A DNA stretch of 44,833 bases from an uncultured Bacteroidales bacterium. Its GTDB lineage: Bacteria > Bacteroidota > Bacteroidia > Bacteroidales > Muribaculaceae. Below are positions 1-6,543 of the stretch, piece by piece (the first letter of the stretch is position 1; the number at the start of each line of letters is the position of its first letter). Under the pieces are notes generated by a model. That model saw only the letters and a program-made list of their open reading frames with translations. It was not told the DNA's origin and ran no database searches. The stretch lies in NCBI GenBank assembly GCA_947173955.1, contig CAMWHE010000014.1, positions 1-44,833 on the forward strand. Reading direction: 5' to 3'. A program made the position numbers and the translations under genes.

Positions 1-351
1 AATAATACTCAGTTGACAGAGCTTTCTTGTTACGACAATCAGTTGACGCATATTGATGTGAGTAATAATACCCTGTTGACTGATCTTTATTGTAGAAATA
101 ATCAGTTGACGCATATTGATGTGAGTAATAATATCCTGTTGACCGGTCTTTATTGTAGAAATAATTCGTTGACGCAACTTGACATAAGTAATAATACAAG
201 ACTATCACATTTTTCATGTGAGGATAATCCTGGAGATAGTGGACAATTTCGCGTAAAAGCATGGTTTGAGGAATCCGACATTCCATCCGAGTTTACTCGC
301 TATTCGTGGTACTACCTTGGCACTGAGGTGAGGGTCATTTATTATAAGTAA
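1..351 (+). CDS. Leucine-rich-repeat protein, C-terminal fragment (5' end outside window)
   Basis: The frame is open from base 1 and stops with TAA at 349-351, so the gene begins outside the window. Residues 1-75 are tandem bacterial LRR units of 21 residues with the pattern L-x-x-L-x-C-x-x-N-x-L-T-x-L/I-D-V/I-S-x-N. The units are nearly identical at DNA level with a 63-bp period (compare 40-70 with 103-133). After the repeats a capping tail of about 40 residues ends in Tyr-Tyr-Lys. LRRs of this kind occur in secreted or surface Bacteroidota proteins that bind other proteins; partner unknown. Base composition is AT-richer than the genes to the right. The N-terminal signal or anchor cannot be seen. 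Confidence 0.8.
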   Translation, partial: NNTQLTELSCYDNQLTHIDVSNNTLLTDLYCRNNQLTHIDVSNNILLTGLYCRNNSLTQLDISNNTRLSHFSCEDNPGDSGQFRVKAWFEESDIPSEFTRYSWYYLGTEVRVIYYK

Positions 352-389
352 TCTAATGGAATTTACAAGACACTGGAAATTGGACAAAC

Positions 390-420
390 AAAAAGCGGGG
401 ACGATGGCCTCCGCTTTTTT
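390..420 (+). terminator. Rho-independent terminator after the LRR gene
   Basis: Stem AAAAAGCGG (390-398) pairs with CCGCTTTTT (411-419), followed by a T run. It lies 38 bp after the LRR stop codon, where a plus-strand terminator is expected. Confidence 0.8.
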
Positions 421-443
421 GCTTCTACACTCTCGGACGTGGC

Positions 444-470
444 GAGCGTAACTTCCTCCGCTCTTTTTTT
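444..470 (+). terminator. Possible second, weaker terminator
   Basis: A 5-bp stem GAGCG (444-448)/CGCTC (459-463) with a 10-nt loop is followed by seven T. The stem is short, so this may be chance. The rest of 352-558 shows no gene. Confidence 0.3.
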
Positions 471-558
471 GTGTGTTTTTCATAGGTGGATTTATTATCC
501 GACCGCGTCACAATCAATATATGTTACATTATTGTAACACCCGGACGGGTCTTTCGGT

Positions 559-1101
559 TCACTTTGAGAGGTCGAAAATCGAAAAATTCACGCTGCCGTA
601 GGCGCGGTGCTCGAGGAAGTGGGGCAGCGAGGAGAAGTCATAGTTTTTGCTATGCTCGATGATGAAGATGGTGTCGTCCTTGAGCATATCGGAGCTCAGG
701 ATCAGCTGGGGTATCTCGCCGAAGTTGGGTAGGTCGTAGGGGGGATCGGCAAAGATGATGTCGTATTTCCGGGAGGCGGTGCGGACGAATTGGAAGACGT
801 CGCCTTTGATGAGCCGGAGGTTGCTGACATTGAGCTGGGAGGCTACTTTGCGGATGAAATTGTATTGCGTGGTGGCTTTCTCGACGGCTGTCACCGTGCG
901 GCATCCGCGCGACAGAAACTCAAGGGTGATTGCTCCCGTGCCGGCAAAGAGGTCGAGGGCATCGGGCTCCGAGTCGAAGTCGACCAGATTTTCAAGCACA
1001 TTGAAGATGTTTTCGCGCGCGAAGTCGGTAGTGGGGCGCGCGGTGATGTTGGTCGGGACGTCGAAGCGGCGACGTCCGTATTTTCCTCGGATTATTCGCA
1101 T
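559..1101 (-). CDS. rsmD: 16S rRNA (guanine966-N2)-methyltransferase RsmD
   Basis: The 180-residue product is the usual RsmD length. It methylates N2 of G966 in 16S rRNA in the assembled 30S subunit, using S-adenosylmethionine. The N-terminus MRIIRGKYGRR and 'RPTTDFARENIFNVL' are typical of the family. SAM-binding motif I (D-L-F-A-G-T-G) is at residues 50-56 and catalytic motif IV D-P-P-Y at 119-122. The start codon overlaps the end of the DUF3822 gene by 10 bp, so the two are translationally coupled, an arrangement common in Bacteroidota. No clear terminator follows. Confidence 0.93.
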   Translation of the reverse strand: MRIIRGKYGRRRFDVPTNITARPTTDFARENIFNVLENLVDFDSEPDALDLFAGTGAITLEFLSRGCRTVTAVEKATTQYNFIRKVASQLNVSNLRLIKGDVFQFVRTASRKYDIIFADPPYDLPNFGEIPQLILSSDMLKDDTIFIIEHSKNYDFSSLPHFLEHRAYGSVNFSIFDLSK

Positions 1102-1916
1102 AGGGGTAATACAACTAAGTCTAAGGGGGTGTTCATCGCGGCCTGTCCGCCGGCCTTGAACATGGCTACGGGGAAGACGGCGGGGAGCACGCGGGTCACG
1201 TATCGGCCGAGCACGCCCGAGAGCTCGTCGCGCAACCGGCGGTCGCCGCCGAGCACTACAGGTATTTCGGCGTCGGCACCCAGACTCTCCCGGACAGCCA
1301 TTATGTAGTAGAGGCGGTCGGCCATGGATGCGGCCTTGAATGTGTTGGCGAAGAGGAGGCTGTTGCCGGAGAATGAGGCGATGTCGACAGTGTCGTCGCG
1401 GAGATTGACGTGGGTGGTCAGCGGGCGCATGGCGCGGGTCGTGGCGTGCCAGTACCCGAGCAGGGCAGAGATGCGATGGCGCACGCTGACACCGGAGAAG
1501 GTGCGGCGGAGGAAGTTGAGCAGGTCGGCGTCCGGCGCGAAGGCTACCGACATATTCAGCAGCGGGAGCTTGTCGAGCAGTATCTCCGAGTCAGTGCGGC
1601 CGGTCAGCTCGCCGACGATTGTTTCTGTCGTCGGGGCGTCGGCTGCGATGTCGTCGGGGATGAGAGCGAACGGCGTATTGCGCAGTATGACGGTCACGCG
1701 CTTGAAGTCGTTGAGCAGTAGCGGGTTGTCGTAGACGGCATCTTCGACGGCTTTTGCCGAGTATTCGCCCTCGAATTCGATATAGGCGGTCAGCAGCGAA
1801 TGCTCCTCAAGCGGATTATAAGCCATGATGTCAAGGCCGCGATCGCCGACAGCTATGTAGAGCTGCCACATGCGCGGATTGCTTATCATGTCTTTGTATA
1901 ATCGCTGTGTACTCAT
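1092..1916 (-). CDS. DUF3822 family protein
   Basis: The 274-residue cytoplasmic protein has no signal peptide or membrane segment. The family is largely confined to Bacteroidota, has an actin/ASKHA-like look and no assigned function. The chosen start gives MSTQRLYKDMIS, 4 nt after the preceding gene's stop; the open frame continues further upstream only as a shadow inside that gene. It overlaps rsmD by 10 bp. Conserved linkage to rsmD suggests a ribosome- or translation-related role, but that is inference. Confidence 0.8.
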   Translation of the reverse strand: MSTQRLYKDMISNPRMWQLYIAVGDRGLDIMAYNPLEEHSLLTAYIEFEGEYSAKAVEDAVYDNPLLLNDFKRVTVILRNTPFALIPDDIAADAPTTETIVGELTGRTDSEILLDKLPLLNMSVAFAPDADLLNFLRRTFSGVSVRHRISALLGYWHATTRAMRPLTTHVNLRDDTVDIASFSGNSLLFANTFKAASMADRLYYIMAVRESLGADAEIPVVLGGDRRLRDELSGVLGRYVTRVLPAVFPVAMFKAGGQAAMNTPLDLVVLPLCE

Positions 1917-1920
1917 GGTT

Positions 1921-4005
1921 TTATCGTAAGGGGCGGGACTGGAAGTTGCCTGACTGGGCGCCGTTTCCGAAGCTGTTGCCTGTCCGGCCCTGGCGTTTGC
2001 GCGAATTGTCAAACGGATTGCGAGTGTCGTAGCCGGGGCGTCCCATCTGGTCGAGCATTTCGTCTTCCTCGTCAAAGTCCTGATAGTCGGTGTCCTGCGA
2101 CTTGTCCTTGGTCTTCGGCTTGTTCTTCTTTATGGCCGCAGGCTTCTGGAGGTCGACGGGGGTCTCGTCGAGGTTCCAGTCGTTGGTGATGTCCCAGTTC
2201 TTTTTCAGATTGATCTTTTTTGGGAAATAGTAGGTGTCTTCCGGAAGCTGATGGTCGGCCATGGAGCCGGTGGTCCAGAGACCGTCGCCGTCGCGGTCGG
2301 TAAAGGCTCGTGCATAGTAGGTGCCGGGCTTCAGGTAGTCGAATCGGGCTACGCCGTCGGCATCGGCTATGACCGTGCGCACCGGAGTGTCGTTGGATGA
2401 GAGGATCTGGACGGCCATCCGGGTGGAGTCGGGGATGGATGTCAGTCTGAATATTATTGTGGAATACTCATCGGCATCCTTCACCTTGACAGTCTGGCTG
2501 ACAGGGCGGTTGAAGAGGCCGTAAGGGGTGGTGACGGTGGCCGAGTCGACCGAGATACGGTAGGTGGCGCCGGGGATCCAGGCGTGATTGATGGTATATC
2601 GGAGCAGGTTGCCGGTGGAGTCGGGCATGAGCGCGGGCATCGGAAGCTTCTTCCATACGGAGTCTTCCTCGATCTCGAAGTGCCACGCTTTTGGGTCGAT
2701 AGTGGCGATGGGTTCGGTCACGGTAACGACCAACGGCTCATTGACTTCCTGACTGCTTGAACCGACATTGAGATCCATAAACTTAATCTCCGGAAGCTTG
2801 ACATCCTGCGAGTCGGTCTGTTCATCGTCGTTTTTCTTGCGCTTCTTAGGCTCTTTTTTGTCAGGCTTTGGCGCTTTGTAGTTGAATCGCAGAGTGTCGG
2901 TAGTCCATGACAGCTGATTGAGCGTATCGGTGCGCATATACCGGAGGGCAATCTGCAGGGAGTCAAGGCGGTAGATGGCAGAGTCGGTCAGCCAGTAGGT
3001 GAGAGAGTCGAGTTTGGCGGAGTGCTGTAGCTTCGATGCATCGGGGAGGTCGAGCCGTCGGCCGTCGGCCGGGCCGCCTACGACGGTCAGCTCCGGGAGC
3101 GAGTCTGCGGGCGCAGCCATTATGATGCTTATACGCACGGAGTCGGGTCGCGAATAGTCTTTGAGATACTGCGACAGGTAATTCTCGTTGAACCATGTCA
3201 GCAGCAGGTCGTTGGGCAGGTATCTGACCCCCAGGCGCGTGACGATGGAGTCCTCGCCGGTCACGCTTGCGAGAGTGTCGGTCACAAGGATGTCTTCGAC
3301 AGATGGGGTGACAGGCTCAGGATAGAAGGCTATGTCCTCGGAGCGGTCCCACTTATAGTCGCGGTTGACGTCGTTGATGGCAAAGACATGATATGTGCCG
3401 GGCTTGAGTCCGCGTATCGTGAACTGGCCGAGCTGATTGGTCTTGGCTATGCGGAGCAGGGGTAAGGTGGTGATGGCCGAGTCGTCAAGATTGTCGTATA
3501 CACCGACGAGCATCCCCTGAGCAGGCTCCAGCGTGGCTGCTTCAACCACCATGCCGGAGATCCGGAGCGAGTCGAGCGCGTCGCCGGTCGAGAAGTCGAG
3601 CGCGAAGCCGTCGAGGATGTTGCCCTCATTGAGGTCGCGGATGGCGTCGGCGAAATCGACGGTGTAGGTGGTATTCTCGAGCAGGGTGTCCTGAAGTTCG
3701 ACGAAGAGATGGCGGCCGTTAGCGTTGATGCGAGGCATCTGCTTCTGAGCCGGGGAGATGACGACGCGTGTGCCGGGATCGTCGAGCTTGATGTTCTCGT
3801 TGAAATAGATGTCGAGCTTATTGGATGTGAAGTTGAGGGCACTCAGGCCGGGAGTGGAGCGGACATAGACCGGGGGCTCTTCATCGCGCGCGCCTCCCTG
3901 CGGGCGTCCGATGCTGGCGCAGGCACTCAATAATGCTATTACTCCCGCTATCAGCGGGAGTAGCACCATACGGTCGGAATGCCTTTTTGTGCGTAAGCGT
4001 TTCAT
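1921..4005 (-). CDS. Lipoprotein with N-terminal SbsA Ig-like domain
   Basis: From the chosen ATG the protein has 694 residues. It has a basic N-terminus, a hydrophobic stretch and a lipobox ending L-L-S-A-C (Cys about residue 29), so it is probably anchored in the outer or inner membrane. After the Cys comes 'GRPQGG-RDEEPP', then a Big_5/SbsA-type Ig-like domain with 'IYFNENIKLDD' (about 50-140), which is the Bacteroidota family signature. Further beta-sandwich segments follow (carboxypeptidase-regulatory-like, about 145-220 and 540-600), with a Lys/Glu-rich linker near 385-405 and a low-complexity Gly/Asn/Arg tail. An in-frame upstream extension would run into the tRNA gene, so the later ATG 10 bp after the tRNA is preferred. 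Function unknown; cell-envelope role inferred. Confidence 0.85.
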   Translation of the reverse strand: MKRLRTKRHSDRMVLLPLIAGVIALLSACASIGRPQGGARDEEPPVYVRSTPGLSALNFTSNKLDIYFNENIKLDDPGTRVVISPAQKQMPRINANGRHLFVELQDTLLENTTYTVDFADAIRDLNEGNILDGFALDFSTGDALDSLRISGMVVEAATLEPAQGMLVGVYDNLDDSAITTLPLLRIAKTNQLGQFTIRGLKPGTYHVFAINDVNRDYKWDRSEDIAFYPEPVTPSVEDILVTDTLASVTGEDSIVTRLGVRYLPNDLLLTWFNENYLSQYLKDYSRPDSVRISIIMAAPADSLPELTVVGGPADGRRLDLPDASKLQHSAKLDSLTYWLTDSAIYRLDSLQIALRYMRTDTLNQLSWTTDTLRFNYKAPKPDKKEPKKRKKNDDEQTDSQDVKLPEIKFMDLNVGSSSQEVNEPLVVTVTEPIATIDPKAWHFEIEEDSVWKKLPMPALMPDSTGNLLRYTINHAWIPGATYRISVDSATVTTPYGLFNRPVSQTVKVKDADEYSTIIFRLTSIPDSTRMAVQILSSNDTPVRTVIADADGVARFDYLKPGTYYARAFTDRDGDGLWTTGSMADHQLPEDTYYFPKKINLKKNWDITNDWNLDETPVDLQKPAAIKKNKPKTKDKSQDTDYQDFDEEDEMLDQMGRPGYDTRNPFDNSRKRQGRTGNSFGNGAQSGNFQSRPLR

Positions 4006-4014
4006 TGTCTTTTG

Positions 4015-4086
4015 TACCCCGGAGCAGAATCGAACTGCTATCAAAAGTTTAGGAAACTTCTATTCTATCCGTTGAACTACCGGGGC
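4015..4086 (-). tRNA. tRNA-Arg (anticodon CCU)
   Basis: The 72-nt cloverleaf reads on the minus strand. The acceptor stem is GCCCCGG/CCGGGGT with discriminator A and no encoded CCA. The anticodon loop TTCCTAA sits on a GAAGT/ACTTT stem, and the T-arm has GTTCGATTC. It decodes AGG. It is the first element of the transcript that continues into the Ig-like lipoprotein gene. Confidence 0.93.
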
Positions 4087-4102
4087 CTTCGGCTTCTTCG
4101 TG

Positions 4103-4134
4103 CAAAGATACGCAATTACTCCTCCCCCTCCAAA
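4103..4134 (-). promoter_or_regulatory. Bacteroidota-type promoter for tRNA-Arg(CCU)
   Basis: On the minus strand TTTG (4134-4131) is followed after exactly 20 nt by TATCTTTG (4110-4103). This matches the Bacteroides primary-sigma consensus TTTG-N19-21-TAnnTTTG. The tRNA 5' end lies 17 nt downstream of the -7 box. Confidence 0.8.
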
Positions 4135-4145
4135 TAGGATTTGCT

Positions 4146-5546
4146 CTATCTTTTTAAAAAATATCCTCCGGTCTTTTTGGAACCTCGGTATTCTATCAGG
4201 CCAGTTTCTATTAAGTATTTGACACTTCTTCGTATTGTACTGACACTTTTATTTGATTTTTCAATCAGAGTATTAGCAGTAATACCTGGAGAAGATTTAA
4301 TATAATCTAAAACTATTTTTAATGTGTCATTTAATGTGTCATTTAATGTGTCATTTAATGTGTCATTTAATGTGTCATTTAATCTATCACTGTTGGTACT
4401 TTGATGCTTGGAACGTTTCATAAACGTAACCGTGAAGAAACCTTGCGTGTCGAATTTCGGCTCTGGTAGCCCAGCTTCTTTCATCAGTCTACGCATACGA
4501 GGAATACCGGAACCGACTTTTTCAACGACCTGCATCCTTGTAAAGAGACCGAAAATGAGCGGATTTCGGCTCATGCTCTTATGCCCAAATTCTGCTGCCA
4601 CAACAGGTAGTAGGCCACCGGGATTAGATATTTCAACCCGGTCATCGTAAACCTCCACCATGATTGTGCCACCCTCTTCATATAAATCACGGTGACAAAT
4701 GGCGTTCATAATGGACTCCTTGAATACATCAAGAGGAATCTCCCATATTTCCTGACGTGGTCCTGTTCCCTTTATTATATACTCGACTTCAAGTTTACTC
4801 TCTATCCATGAAAGGGCATTAAGATATTGCTGATATAGCGGACCACCGAAAGTCTTGTCATCTATGATATGTACTTTATCAAGTCCCTTGAAACGAAGGC
4901 ACCGAATGACAGCATGAGGAAATTTGCGTTCCGGTTCGCGACCAAAGAACAGAGCTGTGGCATTTTTCGCAAAGCATTCTTCAGTCAAAAGTTCAAGACT
5001 CTCAAGTAGCCTTCTGATGGGGAAGGTATCTGAAAGATTGGCCATTTCCATAAAGGTTCGGAAATTGTTCGGCTCAATATCCTTATCAATGTCAAACCAT
5101 CGACAAGGAATACCATCATAGAAAATCTTGGCACACTCGGCAAAGAAAGCGCGTATCTCTTCAGCAGAACGAAGTTTCTGACAATTGGCTCCCTCTCTGA
5201 CATATATGACACCCCCTGTTATGTAAGGCTTGTCTTTGCCACTTGGCACATCAACGACCCAGACAGTCTTATCTTCGACATCTACGGGATAGATTTCGCA
5301 TTTCAATGCTGGAGAAATCTCTCCAATTGTATCCTGAATGGCTGAGCGCTTATTATTGTCTATCTCGGCACCAACAATCTGATTGTTATTGTCAACCCCA
5401 ATGAGGACATAACCGCCAGCCGCATTTGCAAAGCCGGCGACCTCATCAGATAGTTCCTTTACCTTAGAGGGTACACTGCGTTTGAAATCTACATTGTAGC
5501 CTTCACCTCCCTTTACGAGTTCTAATATTTGTGATGCCGATAACAT
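4146..5546 (-). CDS. AlbA_2/Schlafen-type ATP-binding regulator (COG2865) with winged-helix C-terminus
   Basis: The 466-residue protein starts with an AlbA_2 putative DNA-binding domain (about 10-125; 'DFKRS', 'ANAAGGYVLIGV', 'VREG'). A HATPase_c_4-type domain follows (about 250-375), with N-box-like 'ESIMNAICHRD' at 277-287 and 'VGSGIPRM' at 344-351. Residues 389-408 are five perfect LNDT tetrapeptides, then a winged-helix domain (409-466). These proteins are treated as putative transcriptional regulators or helicase-like accessory proteins; the true activity is unknown. It is AT-richer than its core neighbours and is a common accessory gene, so acquisition by transfer is plausible. The start is the only reasonable Met, 5 nt after a -7 box, so the transcript may be leaderless. 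Confidence 0.85.
   Translation of the reverse strand: MLSASQILELVKGGEGYNVDFKRSVPSKVKELSDEVAGFANAAGGYVLIGVDNNNQIVGAEIDNNKRSAIQDTIGEISPALKCEIYPVDVEDKTVWVVDVPSGKDKPYITGGVIYVREGANCQKLRSAEEIRAFFAECAKIFYDGIPCRWFDIDKDIEPNNFRTFMEMANLSDTFPIRRLLESLELLTEECFAKNATALFFGREPERKFPHAVIRCLRFKGLDKVHIIDDKTFGGPLYQQYLNALSWIESKLEVEYIIKGTGPRQEIWEIPLDVFKESIMNAICHRDLYEEGGTIMVEVYDDRVEISNPGGLLPVVAAEFGHKSMSRNPLIFGLFTRMQVVEKVGSGIPRMRRLMKEAGLPEPKFDTQGFFTVTFMKRSKHQSTNSDRLNDTLNDTLNDTLNDTLNDTLKIVLDYIKSSPGITANTLIEKSNKSVSTIRRSVKYLIETGLIEYRGSKKTGGYFLKR
4323..4382 (-). repeat. Five perfect 12-bp tandem repeats encoding (Leu-Asn-Asp-Thr)5
   Basis: TGTGTCATTTAA is repeated five times without mismatch. The unit length is a multiple of three, so slippage would alter linker length between the ATPase-like and winged-helix domains without breaking the frame. 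Confidence 0.95.
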
Positions 5547-5550
5547 GATA

Positions 5551-5582
5551 CAAATTTAAAGAATTATTTTGAAGTGATAAAT
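5551..5582 (-). promoter_or_regulatory. Promoter of the AlbA_2 gene, likely leaderless
   Basis: TAAATTTG (5558-5551) matches TAnnTTTG. A TTTA about 19 nt upstream is a near match to the -33 box. The ATG begins at 5546, so the expected transcription start coincides with the start codon. Confidence 0.55.
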
Positions 5583-5601
5583 ATACAATAGCTGATGTAA
5601 G

Positions 5602-5859
5602 CTATTTCAAGATGTCGTTGGTTTTGTGGGCGGTGATGACTGACATGGCGGAGGCGTTGACGGTGATGCGGATCTGGCCGACGGTCACATATATGTTCTT
5701 GCCGCAACGTTCAGTCAAGGCGCCGGGTGATGTTATCAACTTCACACAGCAGGCTAACGGGTCGGCGTCGGGCGACAATCCGAGGTTACGGCGAATCCGT
5801 TCGGCTCCCAGTGCGGTGGTATGTAGCCGCTCTATGTCTATCTTGCAGTCGTCGGTCAC
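5602..5859 (-). CDS. DUF3781 family protein
   Basis: This small 85-residue protein starts at a GTG, 23 nt after the tag stop. Recognisable DUF3781 features are 'HTTALGAERIRRNLGL' near the N-terminus, a central 'GKNIYVTVG', and 'ITVNASAMSVITAHK' near the C-terminus. There is no signal peptide or membrane segment. Function is unknown. It sits in the same direction directly after tag and is probably co-transcribed. No nearer ATG exists in frame, so GTG is chosen. Confidence 0.75.
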   Translation of the reverse strand: MTDDCKIDIERLHTTALGAERIRRNLGLSPDADPLACCVKLITSPGALTERCGKNIYVTVGQIRITVNASAMSVITAHKTNDILK

Positions 5860-5882
5860 AGGTCTTCGAATATTAATGCCGG

Positions 5883-6440
5883 TTAAGGCTGTTTGCAGTG
5901 GCAGCCGTTGACGTGATCGTCGATGAATCCGGCGGCCTGCAGGAATGCGTAGCAGATGGTCGTGCCGAAGAACTTTGCTCCACGACGCTTCATGTCGCGG
6001 CTGATCGCGTCGGATATCGGCGAGGAGGCAGGAATCTGTTTTTCGTCGGGGATGTCGTTGACAATGCGCTTCCGGTCGGGGAAGAAGCTGATGATATAGT
6101 CGTAGAATGAGCCGTACTCACTGACGATGTCGCCGAACAGGCGCGCGTTGGTAACGGCTGCATGGATTTTCAGCCGGTTTTTCACTATGCCGTCGAAGTT
6201 GCGGAGGCGCTCTTCGTCGTCCGGTGTCATGCAGGCTACTTTCTGATAGTCGAAGTTGTGGAAAGCCTGCCGGTAGCCGTCGCGCTTACGCAGGATTGTG
6301 ATCCATGCGAGTCCGGCCTGGGCACTTTCGAGTGTCAGAAATTCAAAGAGTGTGCGGTCGTCGGTCACGGGGCGCCCCCACTCACGGTCGTGGTACTCCA
6401 TATATAGGGGGTCGTCACCACACCAGCTGCAACGTTTCAT
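5883..6440 (-). CDS. tag: DNA-3-methyladenine glycosylase I
   Basis: The 185-residue enzyme removes 3-methyladenine from alkylated DNA, starting base-excision repair. The zinc-site residues of the family are in place: Cys4 and His17 near the N-terminus (MKRCSWCG; EYHDREWG) and the His176/Cys180 pair at the C-terminus (DHVNGCHC). The active-site region 'LFEFLTLESAQAGLAWITILRKRDGYR' is typical. An open extension of 11 residues upstream is ignored because the family begins at M-K/E-R-C. A TATCTTTG box lies just upstream. Confidence 0.95.
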   Translation of the reverse strand: MKRCSWCGDDPLYMEYHDREWGRPVTDDRTLFEFLTLESAQAGLAWITILRKRDGYRQAFHNFDYQKVACMTPDDEERLRNFDGIVKNRLKIHAAVTNARLFGDIVSEYGSFYDYIISFFPDRKRIVNDIPDEKQIPASSPISDAISRDMKRRGAKFFGTTICYAFLQAAGFIDDHVNGCHCKQP

Positions 6441-6462
6441 GTCTGTCGGATATTTGTCTATG

Positions 6463-6470
6463 CAAAGATA
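6463..6470 (-). promoter_or_regulatory. -7 box for tag
   Basis: TATCTTTG reads on the minus strand and predicts a leader of about 20 nt before the tag ATG at 6440. No good -33 box is seen; that region is the upstream gene's terminator. Confidence 0.45.
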
Positions 6471-6507
6471 CAAAAAGAAACTGACTCCCGCGTATGGCGG
6501 AAGTCAG
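6470..6507 (-). terminator. Rho-independent terminator of the GH51-GH43 gene
   Basis: An 11-bp stem with one mismatch (6507-6497 with 6491-6481; CTGACTTCCGC / GCGGGAGTCAG) is followed on the minus strand by TTTCTTTTT. It lies 37 bp after the glycosidase stop and abuts the tag -7 box. Confidence 0.85.
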
Positions 6508-6543
6508 CTTCAATGATGATGTCAGCTCAGAGAGCCGAGATTT

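Noticed and set aside
4006-4044. Upstream extension of the Ig-like lipoprotein to a start at 4044
   Set aside because: It would overlap the tRNA-Arg gene and bury the signal peptide behind extra residues.
4323-4382. Tandem repeat considered as a CRISPR-like array
   Set aside because: The units are only 12 bp, contiguous without spacers, and encode LNDT in frame within a protein.
5883-6473. Whether tag and DUF3781 belong to a defence or SOS island with the AlbA_2 gene
   Set aside because: Only adjacency supports it; tag has its own promoter box and nothing else ties the genes together.
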